From Dehalococcoidia bacterium (GTDB taxonomy: Bacteria; Chloroflexota; Dehalococcoidia; Tepidiformales; Tepidiformaceae): a stretch of 47,843 bases of DNA. Where the stretch lies: positions 1 through 47,843 of the forward strand of contig JAJDUR010000047.1 in the NCBI GenBank assembly GCA_022826585.1, given 5' to 3'. Positions within the stretch are counted from its first letter, which is position 1; each line of letters begins with the position of its first letter. This document shows, in pieces, positions 7,855 through 16,636 of the stretch. The notes beneath the pieces were generated by a model. That model was not told where the DNA came from and did no database searches. It saw nothing but the letters and a program-made list of their open reading frames with translations. Both the position numbers and the translations under genes were made by a program.

Positions 7855-8576
7855 GCCGCGCGCAGCGCCTCGCGCTGCCGCTCGAACAGCTCCGCGATGC
7901 CGCCCCGCGCCAGTTCCACGAGCGCATCGAGCGATGCTCCGTCGAACGGCTTCCCCTCCGCCGTACCCTGCACCTCCACGAACGCGTCCGCGCCCGTCAT
8001 GACCACGTTGAAGTCGACCTCCGCCGCCGAGTCCTCCTCGTAGCAGAGGTCCAGCACGGGCGTGCCCGCGACGATCCCCGCCGAGACCGCCGCCACCTGC
8101 GTCGTGATCGCCTCGGCCGGGATCAGGTTCTTGAGGGCCAGCTTCTCCGCCGCCAGGCGCAGCGCGATGAAGCCCCCCGTGACCGACGCCGTGCGCGTGC
8201 CGCCGTCCGCCTGCAGCACGTCGCAGTCCACCGTGATCGTGCGCGGCCCCAGCAGGTCTAGGTCGACGGCCGCGCGCAGGGAACGCCCGATCAGCCGCTG
8301 GATCTCCTGCGTGCGCCCGCCCGGGCGGCCCCGCTCGACCTCGCGCTGGGTCCGCGTGGAGGTCGACCGCGGCAGCATCGAGTACTCGGCCGTCACCCAG
8401 CCGCTCTGCGTGTTCCGCAGCCAGCCGGGCTGGCGTTCCGCCACGCTCGCCGCACAGAGCACGCGCGTCTTGCCGAAGCTGATGAGGCAGCTCCCCTCGG
8501 CGAATTCCTGGTAGCCCGTCTCGATCGTGACTGGGCGCAGTTCGTGGGCCTCGCGGCCGTCGGCTCGTGCTGGCAT
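7845..8576 (-). CDS. rph: Ribonuclease PH
   Basis: A 243-residue phosphorolytic 3'-5' exoribonuclease that trims tRNA precursors. The family start RADGREAHELRPV, the LRNTQSGWVTAEYSMLP segment, the arginine-rich GGRTQEIQRLIGRSLRA region, and the DGGTRTASVTGG phosphate-binding segment are all present. I place the start at ATG 8576; the frame is open to 8615, but that part would overlap the end of comEC. It follows comEC after 13 bases on the same strand and is probably in one transcript with it. The 3' end overlaps the HIT gene. Confidence 0.95.
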   Translation of the reverse strand: MPARADGREAHELRPVTIETGYQEFAEGSCLISFGKTRVLCAASVAERQPGWLRNTQSGWVTAEYSMLPRSTSTRTQREVERGRPGGRTQEIQRLIGRSLRAAVDLDLLGPRTITVDCDVLQADGGTRTASVTGGFIALRLAAEKLALKNLIPAEAITTQVAAVSAGIVAGTPVLDLCYEEDSAAEVDFNVVMTGADAFVEVQGTAEGKPFDGASLDALVELARGGIAELFERQREALRAAQT

Positions 8577-8589
8577 GGGGTTAGCTACG

Positions 8590-10965
8590 CTACCCCTCAC
8601 CCTCGGCAGGCGCAAAGCTCGTCTCCCACCGCTCGGCGAGCACCGTGATGCTCGCCCCGTCGCTCACGATCGTCACCCGGCCGTGCAGGTCCGTGCGTAG
8701 CACCGCTCGCCCCGCGAGGTCGCGGAGCGTCTCGTCCGTCGGGTGGCCGAAGCGGTTGCCCTCTCCCGCCGAGATCACTGCCACGCTGGCTACCGCGACA
8801 TCGAAGAAGCCGTCCGCGTTGGTGCTGGCCCCGTGGTGGGGCACCTTCAGCACTTGCGCCCCGATCGCGACCGTTGCCAGCAGCGCCCGTTGGGCCGACT
8901 CCTCGATGTCGCCGGTGAGCAGGATGACGGCGTCTCCGTAGGTCACGCGGAGCACCACCGAGGAGGCGTTCCGTGGACCCTCGAGCGGCCCCGGCGGCGG
9001 CCAGAGCGCCTCGAAGCGGACGCCGTCCACTTCGAAGGCGTCGCCCCGGCGCAGCGTGTGCCGTGCACCGGCAAGCTCCTCGAACCGCTCGAACATGGCG
9101 GTGTCACGCTCCTCCCCGTTGTCGTACACGCGTCCCACCTCGAACCGCTCGAGGAGCGCCGGCAGCCCCCCCACGTGGTCCGCGTCTGCGTGCGTGAGCA
9201 CCACGGCCACGATGTCCCGCTCCCAGTGGGGAAGCACGTCGCTGAGCTCCCGCGCCAGCACGAGGCCGCTCGGCCCCCCGTCCACCACCACCCGCTCCCC
9301 GTTCGGCGTTGTCACCAGGATGGCGTCGCCCTGCCCCACGTCCAGCACCGTGACCCGCAGTTCCCCCGGCCCGCCGGCGGGCCACACGCTGATCGTGACG
9401 ACCGCCGCCACCAGCGCCCCCGCCGCGCTCGCCAGCGCTGCCGCCCGCACCGTTCGAACGGCGCCGCTCGGCGAGTCCGGCGGCGCGAGCCTCGGCGCCA
9501 GGTACCGGTACGCGGGCCACGCCAGCGCGCCCAGCGCCACCATGGCCGCCACGGCTGTCTCGGCTCCGAAGCGGGGTACGGCGACCGCCGCTCGCGGGAC
9601 GCTCGCCCCTGCCTCCGCCATCCAGGTGATGAACGCCAGCGGGTAGTACGCCGCGAGCCCGACGGCCCATCCCGCGGGCTCCCACAGCGCCCCCACGACC
9701 GCTGCCGCCCCGCTCAGCCAGAACGCGACCGCGAACACCGGCACGGTCGGGATGTTGATCAGCGGCCCGACCAGCGAAACCTGCCCGAACGTGACCCAGA
9801 TGATCGGCAGCGCCGCCACCCAGGCCGCCAGCGAGAGCGACGCCACCTCCAGCAGCACGTTCGGGACAACCCCGGCGGCCCCCAGCCTCGCCGCCACCCA
9901 CGCCAGGCCGTAGTGGATCCATGGCCCGAAGACGATGAGTCCGGCCGTCGAGGCCACGCTCAGTTGGAACCCCGCCTCCAGCGCCAGCCGCGGCTGTGCC
10001 GCCGTCATCACGATCGCGGCCGCCGCCAGCGCCGCCAGTCCGCTTCGGGGCCGCCCCAGCCAGAACCCCACCAGCACGATGAGCGCCATGATCGCCGCCC
10101 GCACGACCGTCTCCTCGGCCCCCGCGAGGAACACGTAGAGCACGAGCGAGCCGGCGGCGGGCGCGATTGCCCAGTTGCGCCCCACCAGCGGCACGAACAG
10201 CAGGAACGCCAGCGCCGTCACCAGCGCGATGTTCGAACCCGAGACCGCAACGAAGTGCGCCAGGCCGGTCTCCCGGAACGCTTCGGTGAGATCCCTCGGC
10301 ATCGTGCCGTCGCGGCCCATCACGATGCCGCTGCCCAGCGAGGCCGCCGGCTCCGGCAGCGCCGCCTGCATCGACCGTTCCAGTCGCAGCCGCATCTCCG
10401 CCGCCAGCGCCCGCGGATGGCCGCGCGGCCCCTCCCCCGTTCGCTCCACCTCTGGGAAGCTCATCGTCCCGACCACGTCCCGCCGCGCCAGGAAGGCCCG
10501 GTAGTCGAATGCCTCCAGCACGGGTGGCGCCTCGAGCCTCCCGGAGAGCCGCACCGGCGTTCCGTAGGCGAGCTGCTCCGTCTCGCGCACGGTGACGAGG
10601 ACGCGACCCTCGGTCTCGCGCCACGTCCCCGCCGCCTCCACCCGGTCGGCCCGCACGTGGTAGCGCAGCGTCGTCAGCCCCGGGTCCGGCTCCGAGTCGA
10701 CCCGCCCTTCGATCGTCACCACGCCGCCCAGCGACCGGGCGAGGTCGGGCAGCGGCCTCTCCGACCACTGCTCGAAGCGCCAGGCTCCAAGCAGTGCGAG
10801 CAGGGCCGCTGCCAGCAGCAGCACGCCCGCGTTCCGTCCCTTGAGGAGCAGCGCCGCCGGCGCCGCCACGGCGAACCACGCGCCCGAGACCCAGAAGGGC
10901 GCGTCCCACACGCCCACTGCCGCGAAGCCCAGGAGCCATGCAGCGGCGAGGAGTGGAAGCGTCAC
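8590..10965 (-). CDS. comEC: ComEC/Rec2 DNA-uptake channel
   Basis: A 791-residue inner-membrane protein that carries single-stranded DNA into the cell during natural transformation. It has an N-terminal hydrophobic and soluble domain of the DUF4131 kind (about residues 20-180), a central multi-helix Competence domain starting near LGSGIVMGRDG, and a C-terminal metallo-beta-lactamase domain (VLDVGQGDAILV, then THADADHVGG, later VPHHGA). All three parts are intact and the length is typical. The start is GTG at 10965. It sits 25 bases behind a response-regulator gene and 13 bases ahead of rph, so the three look like one operon. Confidence 0.93.
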   Translation of the reverse strand: MTLPLLAAAWLLGFAAVGVWDAPFWVSGAWFAVAAPAALLLKGRNAGVLLLAAALLALLGAWRFEQWSERPLPDLARSLGGVVTIEGRVDSEPDPGLTTLRYHVRADRVEAAGTWRETEGRVLVTVRETEQLAYGTPVRLSGRLEAPPVLEAFDYRAFLARRDVVGTMSFPEVERTGEGPRGHPRALAAEMRLRLERSMQAALPEPAASLGSGIVMGRDGTMPRDLTEAFRETGLAHFVAVSGSNIALVTALAFLLFVPLVGRNWAIAPAAGSLVLYVFLAGAEETVVRAAIMALIVLVGFWLGRPRSGLAALAAAAIVMTAAQPRLALEAGFQLSVASTAGLIVFGPWIHYGLAWVAARLGAAGVVPNVLLEVASLSLAAWVAALPIIWVTFGQVSLVGPLINIPTVPVFAVAFWLSGAAAVVGALWEPAGWAVGLAAYYPLAFITWMAEAGASVPRAAVAVPRFGAETAVAAMVALGALAWPAYRYLAPRLAPPDSPSGAVRTVRAAALASAAGALVAAVVTISVWPAGGPGELRVTVLDVGQGDAILVTTPNGERVVVDGGPSGLVLARELSDVLPHWERDIVAVVLTHADADHVGGLPALLERFEVGRVYDNGEERDTAMFERFEELAGARHTLRRGDAFEVDGVRFEALWPPPGPLEGPRNASSVVLRVTYGDAVILLTGDIEESAQRALLATVAIGAQVLKVPHHGASTNADGFFDVAVASVAVISAGEGNRFGHPTDETLRDLAGRAVLRTDLHGRVTIVSDGASITVLAERWETSFAPAEGEG

Positions 10966-10990
10966 GAGATGGAGAGGTTACGCAGCCCCG

Positions 10991-11665
10991 TCAGGCGACG
11001 AATCGGTAGCCCTTGCCACGGATCGTCTCAAGCTGCTCATCGCTTCCGAGAACCGACCGCATCTTCCGGCGCAGGTTGCTCACGTGCGCTCGCACCAGCG
11101 TGTTCGCCCCGGCATCGTCGTGGTACTGCCAGACCTCGGCCAGCAGCGTGCGGGGATGAAGGATTTCGCCCTCGTGCGCCATCAGGTACGCCAGCAGGTT
11201 CGCCTCGATGTTCGTCAGGTGTTCCGCGCCTTCGCTCCCCTTGAGCGTGTTCGTGTCGGTCTCCACCTCGAAGGGGGCGCGCGCGCTCCGGGTCGGGTCG
11301 CCCAGCATGGTGCGAAGCGTCTCGCCCAGCTTCTCCAGCGGGAACGGTTTCTTGATGACGGGGCCCGGAATGTGGAAGTGCGGGCGTCGGGACCCCTTCC
11401 GCAGCAGGTACACGAGCGCCGGCGCCGGCTGGTCCACATACGTGCGCGCCAGCCACTGGCTGAACTGCGTGAAACGGGAGCCCGGCTCGCCCCGCGGCAC
11501 TCCCTGCACGTCGACCACCAGGGCCGCCGGCGCGGACGGATCGAGGTGCGCAACCAGCACGTCGTAGTTGGGGAAGACCGTCACGTCGTACCCGCGTTCA
11601 CGCAGGTAGGTGTCAAGCGCGTCACGCATTCGGGCGTCTCGGCTGACCGCAACTACGACAGGCAT
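10991..11665 (-). CDS. OmpR-type response regulator with degenerate receiver
   Basis: A 224-residue two-domain regulator. The C-terminal winged helix (about 145-224, ending in IRGKGYRFVA) is canonical OmpR/PhoB. In the receiver, the usual acidic pair that binds magnesium is replaced by S8-R9 followed by one D10, and the switch Thr/Ser after strand 4 reads LLR. The phosphoacceptor-like D52 (LVVDVQG) and the lysine in VIKKPF remain. Phosphorylation by a normal histidine kinase is therefore doubtful. No kinase is adjacent. comEC and rph lie downstream on the same strand, which suggests a role in competence or DNA metabolism. Confidence 0.85.
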   Translation of the reverse strand: MPVVVAVSRDARMRDALDTYLRERGYDVTVFPNYDVLVAHLDPSAPAALVVDVQGVPRGEPGSRFTQFSQWLARTYVDQPAPALVYLLRKGSRRPHFHIPGPVIKKPFPLEKLGETLRTMLGDPTRSARAPFEVETDTNTLKGSEGAEHLTNIEANLLAYLMAHEGEILHPRTLLAEVWQYHDDAGANTLVRAHVSNLRRKMRSVLGSDEQLETIRGKGYRFVA

Positions 11666-11695
11666 CTAATCTCGCGTTCTTAGGGTGGCTCGCGA

Positions 11696-11723
11696 ATACT
11701 AGGATGCTGGTCAGGGGTGTCAA
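11696..11723 (-). promoter_or_regulatory. Strong sigma70-like promoter of the regulator-comEC-rph unit
   Basis: On the minus strand a perfect TTGACA (11718-11723) and TAGTAT (11696-11701) are separated by 16 bases. The predicted start near 11689 leaves a leader of about 24 bases before ATG 11665. An AT-rich patch at about 11738-11752 upstream, unusual in this sequence, could act as an UP element. Confidence 0.75.
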
Positions 11724-11850
11724 GACAATCGAGCGACATAAATTAATGAGTTCCGGCGAGAACCACCACGGGCCCGATCGAGGGGCTCGCCGGCCACGAC
11801 GGAAGGCGCCGATCGCGGGGCCCCCGGGATGCCCGTCCGGACCCCTCTCG

Positions 11851-12633
11851 CTACTGCTCGATGGCCGCCAACTCGTAGGTCAGGCGCTCGATTCTCGCCC
11901 GGACCACGCGGTGCGGAGCGTCCTCCTCGATCCAGATCAGCTGGGTGATGGTGCTGGTCTCTATCCGCACCTTCCAGGCCGTGAATGTCCCCGCCGGCAC
12001 CTCTACCTGCTCCCGCGCTTCGACGGCGACCTCTGCCGAAAACACCCTGCCGGTCGACGCATTCACGTTCGTGAAGGCCCCTTCGAAGCCCTCCCGGAGC
12101 GGGATCCCGCGCACCAGCCAGAGCAGCTCCTCGTCGTCGTAGAAGGCGGGCTCGGGAACGTCGTCCGTTGGCTCGGGAAGCCTCCGTTCGGCCTCCAGGG
12201 CGTCCGTTGGGTCCGCCCCACCCTCCTCGAACTGCTTCGACTCAAAGACCACGGTGCCCTCGGCCGGCAGGTAGCGGGTCGCGAACTGCCGTGCGTCGCC
12301 TTCCTCGAGGTCCAGGACCACGCGTAGCGAGGAGATCGGCCGCAACGTCGCCGAGTCAACGCGGGCGGAACCGTTGTCCTCGTAGCGGCCTTCCCCGGCG
12401 TCGCGGCAGAGGCGGCGCAGCTCGGTCACCCCCGGCGAGACCGCCGGTTCGGTCTCGAGGATGCACGTGCCTTCGAGGTTGTCCCGCTGTACGAGGTTGT
12501 AGTGCAGCCGCTCCGGCCCCGTCCACGGCGCCGCCGCGAAAATGGGATCGTGCGCTCCCAGCGGCTCGCTGCCGCACGCGACGAGCGCCGCGCCGGCGAG
12601 CGCGAGGGCGGCAACCGCGAGCCAGCGCCTCAC
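11851..12633 (-). CDS. Hypothetical lipoprotein
   Basis: A 260-residue secreted protein with a lipobox. The start VRRWLAVAALALAGAALVACGS gives a short basic n-region, a hydrophobic core and a LVAC box, so the mature protein would begin at the cysteine and be lipid-anchored. The rest has no motif I recognise. It is acidic, beta-rich in appearance, and resembles proteins that carry a DUF3108-like fold only loosely. GTG at 12633 overlaps the threonine aldolase stop as GTGA, so translation is probably coupled. A 185-base gap downstream, holding the next gene's promoter, separates it from the response regulator. Confidence 0.7.
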   Translation of the reverse strand: MRRWLAVAALALAGAALVACGSEPLGAHDPIFAAAPWTGPERLHYNLVQRDNLEGTCILETEPAVSPGVTELRRLCRDAGEGRYEDNGSARVDSATLRPISSLRVVLDLEEGDARQFATRYLPAEGTVVFESKQFEEGGADPTDALEAERRLPEPTDDVPEPAFYDDEELLWLVRGIPLREGFEGAFTNVNASTGRVFSAEVAVEAREQVEVPAGTFTAWKVRIETSTITQLIWIEEDAPHRVVRARIERLTYELAAIEQ

Positions 12634-13670
12634 CCGACCGCCACCGCCGCCCGGTCGACGCGCCGCAGCGCCTCCTCGATGCCGGCGGCATCGACGTCCT
12701 TGTGCGTCACCATGCGGATGCGGCCCGGCCCGAAGGGCACGGCCCGCACCCCGGCCTCCGCGAACGCCGCCAGCCACCCATCCCGTGTTCCCTCCACCAC
12801 CTGCAGCACCACGATGTTCGTAGCCGGCGTCTCCACCGCGAACGCTCCCAGCCGCCCCAGCCCCTCGGCCAGCCTCCGCGCGTTCGCGTGGTCCTCGGCC
12901 AGCCGCTCGATGTTGTGCTCGAGTGCGTGAATGCCCGCCGCGGCCAGCACGCCCGACTGCCGCATCCCCCCTCCCAGCATCTTCCGCTCTCGCCGTGCTC
13001 GCTCGATCAGGTCGCTCGGTCCGCAGAGCACCGAACCCACCGGGCAGGCCAGCCCCTTCGACAGGCAGAACGAGACCGAGTCGGCGGGAGCGGCGAGCTC
13101 AGCGGCCGGCGTCTCGCTCGCCACCTCGGCGTTGAAGATGCGCGCCCCGTCGAGGTGAACGGTCGCGCCCGCCTCGTGCGCGATCGCCGCCAGCGCTTCC
13201 GTCCGCCCCGGCGACAGCACGGCCCCGCCGCAGCGGTTGTGGGTGTTTTCCAGGCATAGCAGGGCCGTACGCGGCGCGTGGATGTTCGGCTCGCGCACGG
13301 CCGCGCGCACGTCCTCGTCGGCGAGTCCGCCGCCCGCGTCGTTGTGAAGCGGCCGCAGCTGGACGCCGCCCACCCGCGCCGCCCCCGCGACCTCGTAGTT
13401 GAATACGTGCGACTCGCTGCCCAGCAGCACCTCGTCGGTCGGCTGCGTCTGGCTCAGCACCGCCACCAGGTTGGCCATCGTGCCGCTGGGCACGAAGACC
13501 GCTGCCTCCTTGCCCACGCGCTCGGCGGCAAGCGCCTCCAGCCGGTTCACGCTCGGGTCGTCCCCGAAGACATCGTCGCCGACCTCCGCCTCTGCCATGG
13601 CGCGGCGCATGGCGGCGTCCGGCCGGGTCACCGTGTCGCTGCGCAGGTCGATCGGGCCTCTCTCGCTCAT
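12630..13670 (-). CDS. Threonine aldolase (low-specificity, PLP)
   Basis: A 346-residue PLP enzyme that cleaves threonine (and allo-threonine) to glycine and acetaldehyde. The typical start IDLRSDTVTRP is at 7-17. The cofactor aspartate is in VHLDGARIFNA (D174), and the Schiff-base lysine is K205 in FCLSKGLACPVG. The L-type fold is clear, but stereospecificity cannot be read. The frame is open to 13826; I chose ATG 13670 because it precedes the family start directly and overlaps the upstream stop as ATGA. Confidence 0.92.
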   Translation of the reverse strand: MSERGPIDLRSDTVTRPDAAMRRAMAEAEVGDDVFGDDPSVNRLEALAAERVGKEAAVFVPSGTMANLVAVLSQTQPTDEVLLGSESHVFNYEVAGAARVGGVQLRPLHNDAGGGLADEDVRAAVREPNIHAPRTALLCLENTHNRCGGAVLSPGRTEALAAIAHEAGATVHLDGARIFNAEVASETPAAELAAPADSVSFCLSKGLACPVGSVLCGPSDLIERARRERKMLGGGMRQSGVLAAAGIHALEHNIERLAEDHANARRLAEGLGRLGAFAVETPATNIVVLQVVEGTRDGWLAAFAEAGVRAVPFGPGRIRMVTHKDVDAAGIEEALRRVDRAAVAVG

Positions 13671-14104
13671 TCGCGCTGCCAGATGGTGCGCATGCTTTCG
13701 CCCCCGCGCACCGCCGCCACGACCTCGCGCCGCTCCTCGTCGAGCAGCTCGCGGTGCACGAGCGCGGCCGCCTCCCCCGCTGCCTCCCCGCCGATGGATT
13801 CCATCCGCTGCCGCACCACGTCCCACAGGCCCGATTCCCCGATCACGCTCACCCGACGCGGCCAGGCGAACGACATCAGCTTCTCCGGGTAGGGGAACGC
13901 CGGCCGCAGCTCCTTCACGGCGCGGATCCGTTCCTCCACCGAGTTCACCCGCGGCACGCGCGAGATGTAGGGCGGCTCCGTCGACGTGCTGCGGAAGTCG
14001 ACCAGCACGCGGCTGCCCACCGTTTCGAGCCGGATGATCAGCACCTCCGAGTCCTCGATGACTCGGCGCACCTCTTCCAGGTCGATGCCAAAATCGTCGC
14101 TCAC
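13667..14104 (-). CDS. Conserved-looking hypothetical protein
   Basis: A 145-residue protein I do not recognise. It begins with DFGIDLEEVRRVIEDSEVLIIRLET, listed here only as the region 4-28, and contains an aromatic and basic middle (FPYPEKLMSFAWPRRV) and a helical, acidic C-terminus. No signal peptide or membrane span is visible. I chose GTG 14104, which has GGGAG about ten bases upstream; the frame is open to an ATG at 14146. The stop overlaps the threonine aldolase start (ATGA), so these two and the lipoprotein form a coupled three-gene unit. Confidence 0.65.
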   Translation of the reverse strand: MSDDFGIDLEEVRRVIEDSEVLIIRLETVGSRVLVDFRSTSTEPPYISRVPRVNSVEERIRAVKELRPAFPYPEKLMSFAWPRRVSVIGESGLWDVVRQRMESIGGEAAGEAAALVHRELLDEERREVVAAVRGGESMRTIWQRE

Positions 14105-14170
14105 GACCGGTGCTCCCTGCGGGCTCCGGTCATGGTAGCAGCCCATCTCTGGGCCGCCAGCGAGAAGGCC

Positions 14171-16504
14171 CTAGCGGCACAGCAGCGCGAAGGCGTAGCC
14201 CCGCGCGGTGAGCTCCCGCAGGACCGTGTCGAGCGCCTCCACCGTCTGTGAGCGCTCGCCCCCGCCGTCGTGCATCAGCAGGATCGCCCCGGGGCGAGCA
14301 TGCGCCAGCAGGTGCGCCGCGATCTGCTCCGCACCCGGTCGGCGCCAGTCCTGCGGATCCACGTTCCAGAGCGTGAGCCGCTTGCCCAGCTCCGCTGCCA
14401 GGGCGCTCGTCTGCGCGTCGTAGGCGCCGTAGGGCGGGCGCAGGCATGCGATCGGGTCGGCCTCCTCCCCAGCCGCCGCGTGGATCGCGTCGTCCGTGTC
14501 CCGCACCTCCGCGATGAACGTCTCCCGGTCGACCCTGTCCAGCGAGGCATGGTCGAAGGTGTGGTTCTCGGCGTCGTGGCCCTCCGCCACCAGCCGCGCC
14601 GCCAGCGCCGGGTAGGCCTCCACGCTCTGCCCCAGCACGAAGAACGTCGCCTTCGCGCCGTGACGCGCGAGCACCTCCAGCACCCGCGGCGTCCACGTCG
14701 GGTGGGGACCGTCGTCGAAGGTGAGGTAGACCACCGGCTCGCCCGCCCCTCCGTGGGCGGTGTGCGTCACCGTTGGCGGGGTGGTGGACGGCTCGGCCTG
14801 CTCGGACTGCTGCTGCTCCTTCGCCACTGCCGCCTCCAGCGCCTCCCAGGTCGGTCCGTCGACCACGCCCGTCGGAGGCAGTCCCGCCTCGACCTGCAGC
14901 TTCAGGACCGCCTCCCGCGTCGCCTCGTCGTACACCCGGTAGTAGCGCCCGGGATCCGCGAACCCGAGCGAGCGCACGCGGGCGAGGCGCTGGTGCAGCG
15001 CCCGCACGCGCCGCCCCTGATCGCCCGTCCCGAGGGTGTACTCCTCGAAGTACGACGCATCCGGGCCGTCCAGGAGCACTTCCGGTCCCGGCGCGTCCGG
15101 CGGCAGGCCCGGCGCCACGTCGATCGAATCAAGGTACGCCTTCGCCTCCTGGAGGAAGCGGTTGCCGGGCGCGAACCCCAGCGCCCGGCCGATCGACGAG
15201 CGCGCCCGGTTCAGTTCGTCGGGGGAGGCGAGCGCCTGCCCCAGCGCCCGTACCGCATGGATGGCCGCGTCATCGCCCCGCACCTTCAACGCCTCGTCCG
15301 CGTAGAAGAGCAAGTACGAGACCATGGCGGGGAGGTCCGTTTCGGCGGCCGTGCCGCTGACCAGCGGCCCATCGAGCGCGAACGCCTCCTCCGGCGAGAG
15401 CGCTTCCATCAGCGCGAATGCCGCCCCGTATTCCCCGGCGAACACGTTGGTCAGCAGCGGCTGTCCCGCCGAGCCCGCGTACCCCAGCCGAACCGTGGCC
15501 ATGCGGTTCACGACGATCGAAAGCCACCGCAGCCCCTCGTGCTCCGGGGCCAGACGCGAGGTCTCGATCGCCAGCGTGGCCGCATCCCGCCAGAGGTTGG
15601 CCCCCGCCCGCCTCACCACCAGATCCGCCCTCGACGCCAGGTCCCCGTCCAGGTTCTCCGGCGCCTCGATCAGGACGGCCTCGTACTCGATCCCCGTCCA
15701 CCGGTAGACCTGTTCCCCCTTCTCCTGCACCGCGCAGGCGTAGCAGAACACGTAGGCGTTCGATGTGTTGAAGAGGAGTTCGACGACGCCGTCGCCGTCC
15801 AGGTCGGCGAGACTCCCCGAGTCGGGCGTTCCGCTGATGTGCGACGCCACCGTCTTGAGCCATCGCCCCTGTGCCAGCAGCACGTCGAACGTACTGCCGT
15901 GGGCGCCCGTCTGGCCCCGGATCGCGATCAGCGCCGCATCCTCTCCCGCCGTTAACGGGCCGGGGTCGAGCACTTCGACGGTGTGCGTGCGGTGGGGCGC
16001 GGTCTCCAGCGTCACCTCCCCCAGCGACTCCGACCACGAGGCGTCGTTGTTCCGCCGGTACAGCGCCACCAGGTGAAAGAAGTTGATGACGTTCTCGTCC
16101 TCGTCCACGTAGAACGGTTGCGGCCCGTTCGTCACCACCGCCCAGAACGTGCCTTCCGCGTCCCGCGTGCCGAGGGGGAACGCGTGCGCCGTCAGACCGT
16201 CGGCGCTCTCCCCGAACACCTCGACAATGGGCGCCAGCGCGATCCCGACCAGCTCAGCCGCGAGCTCTTCGAGAGGCAGGTCCTCTGACGGCGCTGGCGT
16301 CGGTTGGGTCGTCGCCATCTCGGTTGACCTCGTCGGAACGGTCGCTGGGGTGGTGGTGGGTTGGGGTGTTGCCGCGGCGGGAACCGGCGTGTCCGCTACC
16401 GGCGTGGTGGCGGGCATCGATGGCTGGTCGGAGCCGCAGGCGATAGCCGCTAGTGCTCCGACGACGAGCACGAGCAGTCCCGCCGCCACTCCCCTCGCCG
16501 GCAT
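14171..16504 (-). CDS. Lipid-anchored polysaccharide deacetylase with peptidoglycan-binding domain
   Basis: A 777-residue surface protein. The N-terminus has a signal sequence ending in a lipobox (AAIAC), then a Pro/Thr linker. The middle holds a repeat-like region with SLADLDGDGVVELLF, which resembles an FG-GAP/VCBS unit. A peptidoglycan-binding type 1 domain follows (GDQGRRVRALHQRL to GVVDGPTWEAL). The C-terminal NodB deacetylase has TFDDGPHPTWTP, NHTFDHASL (the metal His pair) and RPPYGAYD. It probably removes N-acetyl groups from peptidoglycan or an envelope glycan. ATG 16504 follows tRNA-Pro by 22 bases. Confidence 0.88.
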   Translation of the reverse strand: MPARGVAAGLLVLVVGALAAIACGSDQPSMPATTPVADTPVPAAATPQPTTTPATVPTRSTEMATTQPTPAPSEDLPLEELAAELVGIALAPIVEVFGESADGLTAHAFPLGTRDAEGTFWAVVTNGPQPFYVDEDENVINFFHLVALYRRNNDASWSESLGEVTLETAPHRTHTVEVLDPGPLTAGEDAALIAIRGQTGAHGSTFDVLLAQGRWLKTVASHISGTPDSGSLADLDGDGVVELLFNTSNAYVFCYACAVQEKGEQVYRWTGIEYEAVLIEAPENLDGDLASRADLVVRRAGANLWRDAATLAIETSRLAPEHEGLRWLSIVVNRMATVRLGYAGSAGQPLLTNVFAGEYGAAFALMEALSPEEAFALDGPLVSGTAAETDLPAMVSYLLFYADEALKVRGDDAAIHAVRALGQALASPDELNRARSSIGRALGFAPGNRFLQEAKAYLDSIDVAPGLPPDAPGPEVLLDGPDASYFEEYTLGTGDQGRRVRALHQRLARVRSLGFADPGRYYRVYDEATREAVLKLQVEAGLPPTGVVDGPTWEALEAAVAKEQQQSEQAEPSTTPPTVTHTAHGGAGEPVVYLTFDDGPHPTWTPRVLEVLARHGAKATFFVLGQSVEAYPALAARLVAEGHDAENHTFDHASLDRVDRETFIAEVRDTDDAIHAAAGEEADPIACLRPPYGAYDAQTSALAAELGKRLTLWNVDPQDWRRPGAEQIAAHLLAHARPGAILLMHDGGGERSQTVEALDTVLRELTARGYAFALLCR

Positions 16505-16526
16505 GCGTAGTCCTCTCGTCGTGTGC

Positions 16527-16603
16527 TGGTCGGGGTGCCCGGATTTGAACCGGGGACCTCGCGGCCCCAAACCGCGCGCTCTGCCTGGCTGAGCTACACC
16601 CCG
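16527..16603 (-). tRNA. tRNA-Pro (UGG), CCA encoded
   Basis: On the minus strand the 77 bases fold as a cloverleaf. Acceptor arms CGGGGTG and CACCCCG pair over seven bases. The anticodon stem CGCGG/CCGCG encloses loop TTTGGGG with anticodon TGG, and the T arm carries GGTTCAAATCC. The 3' end ACCA is encoded in the DNA. It lies between pyrD and the deacetylase gene on the same strand, so it may be cut out of their common transcript. Confidence 0.96.
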
Positions 16604-16636
16604 CCCGGCCAGCGTACCGCACGCCCCCGGCTGGCC

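Noticed and set aside
8743-11244. An 833-codon frame opposite comEC
   Set aside because: Low-complexity Arg/His/Pro translation, antisense to a clear ComEC. It is a composition artefact.
11760-11850. GC-rich inverted stretches after the lipoprotein gene as a terminator
   Set aside because: Several weak alternative stems, none with a T-run. They are expected by chance at this GC content.
16527-16603. tRNA-Pro as an attachment site for an integrated element
   Set aside because: No integrase, no repeated tRNA 3' end and no change in gene type on either side. The flanks are housekeeping genes.
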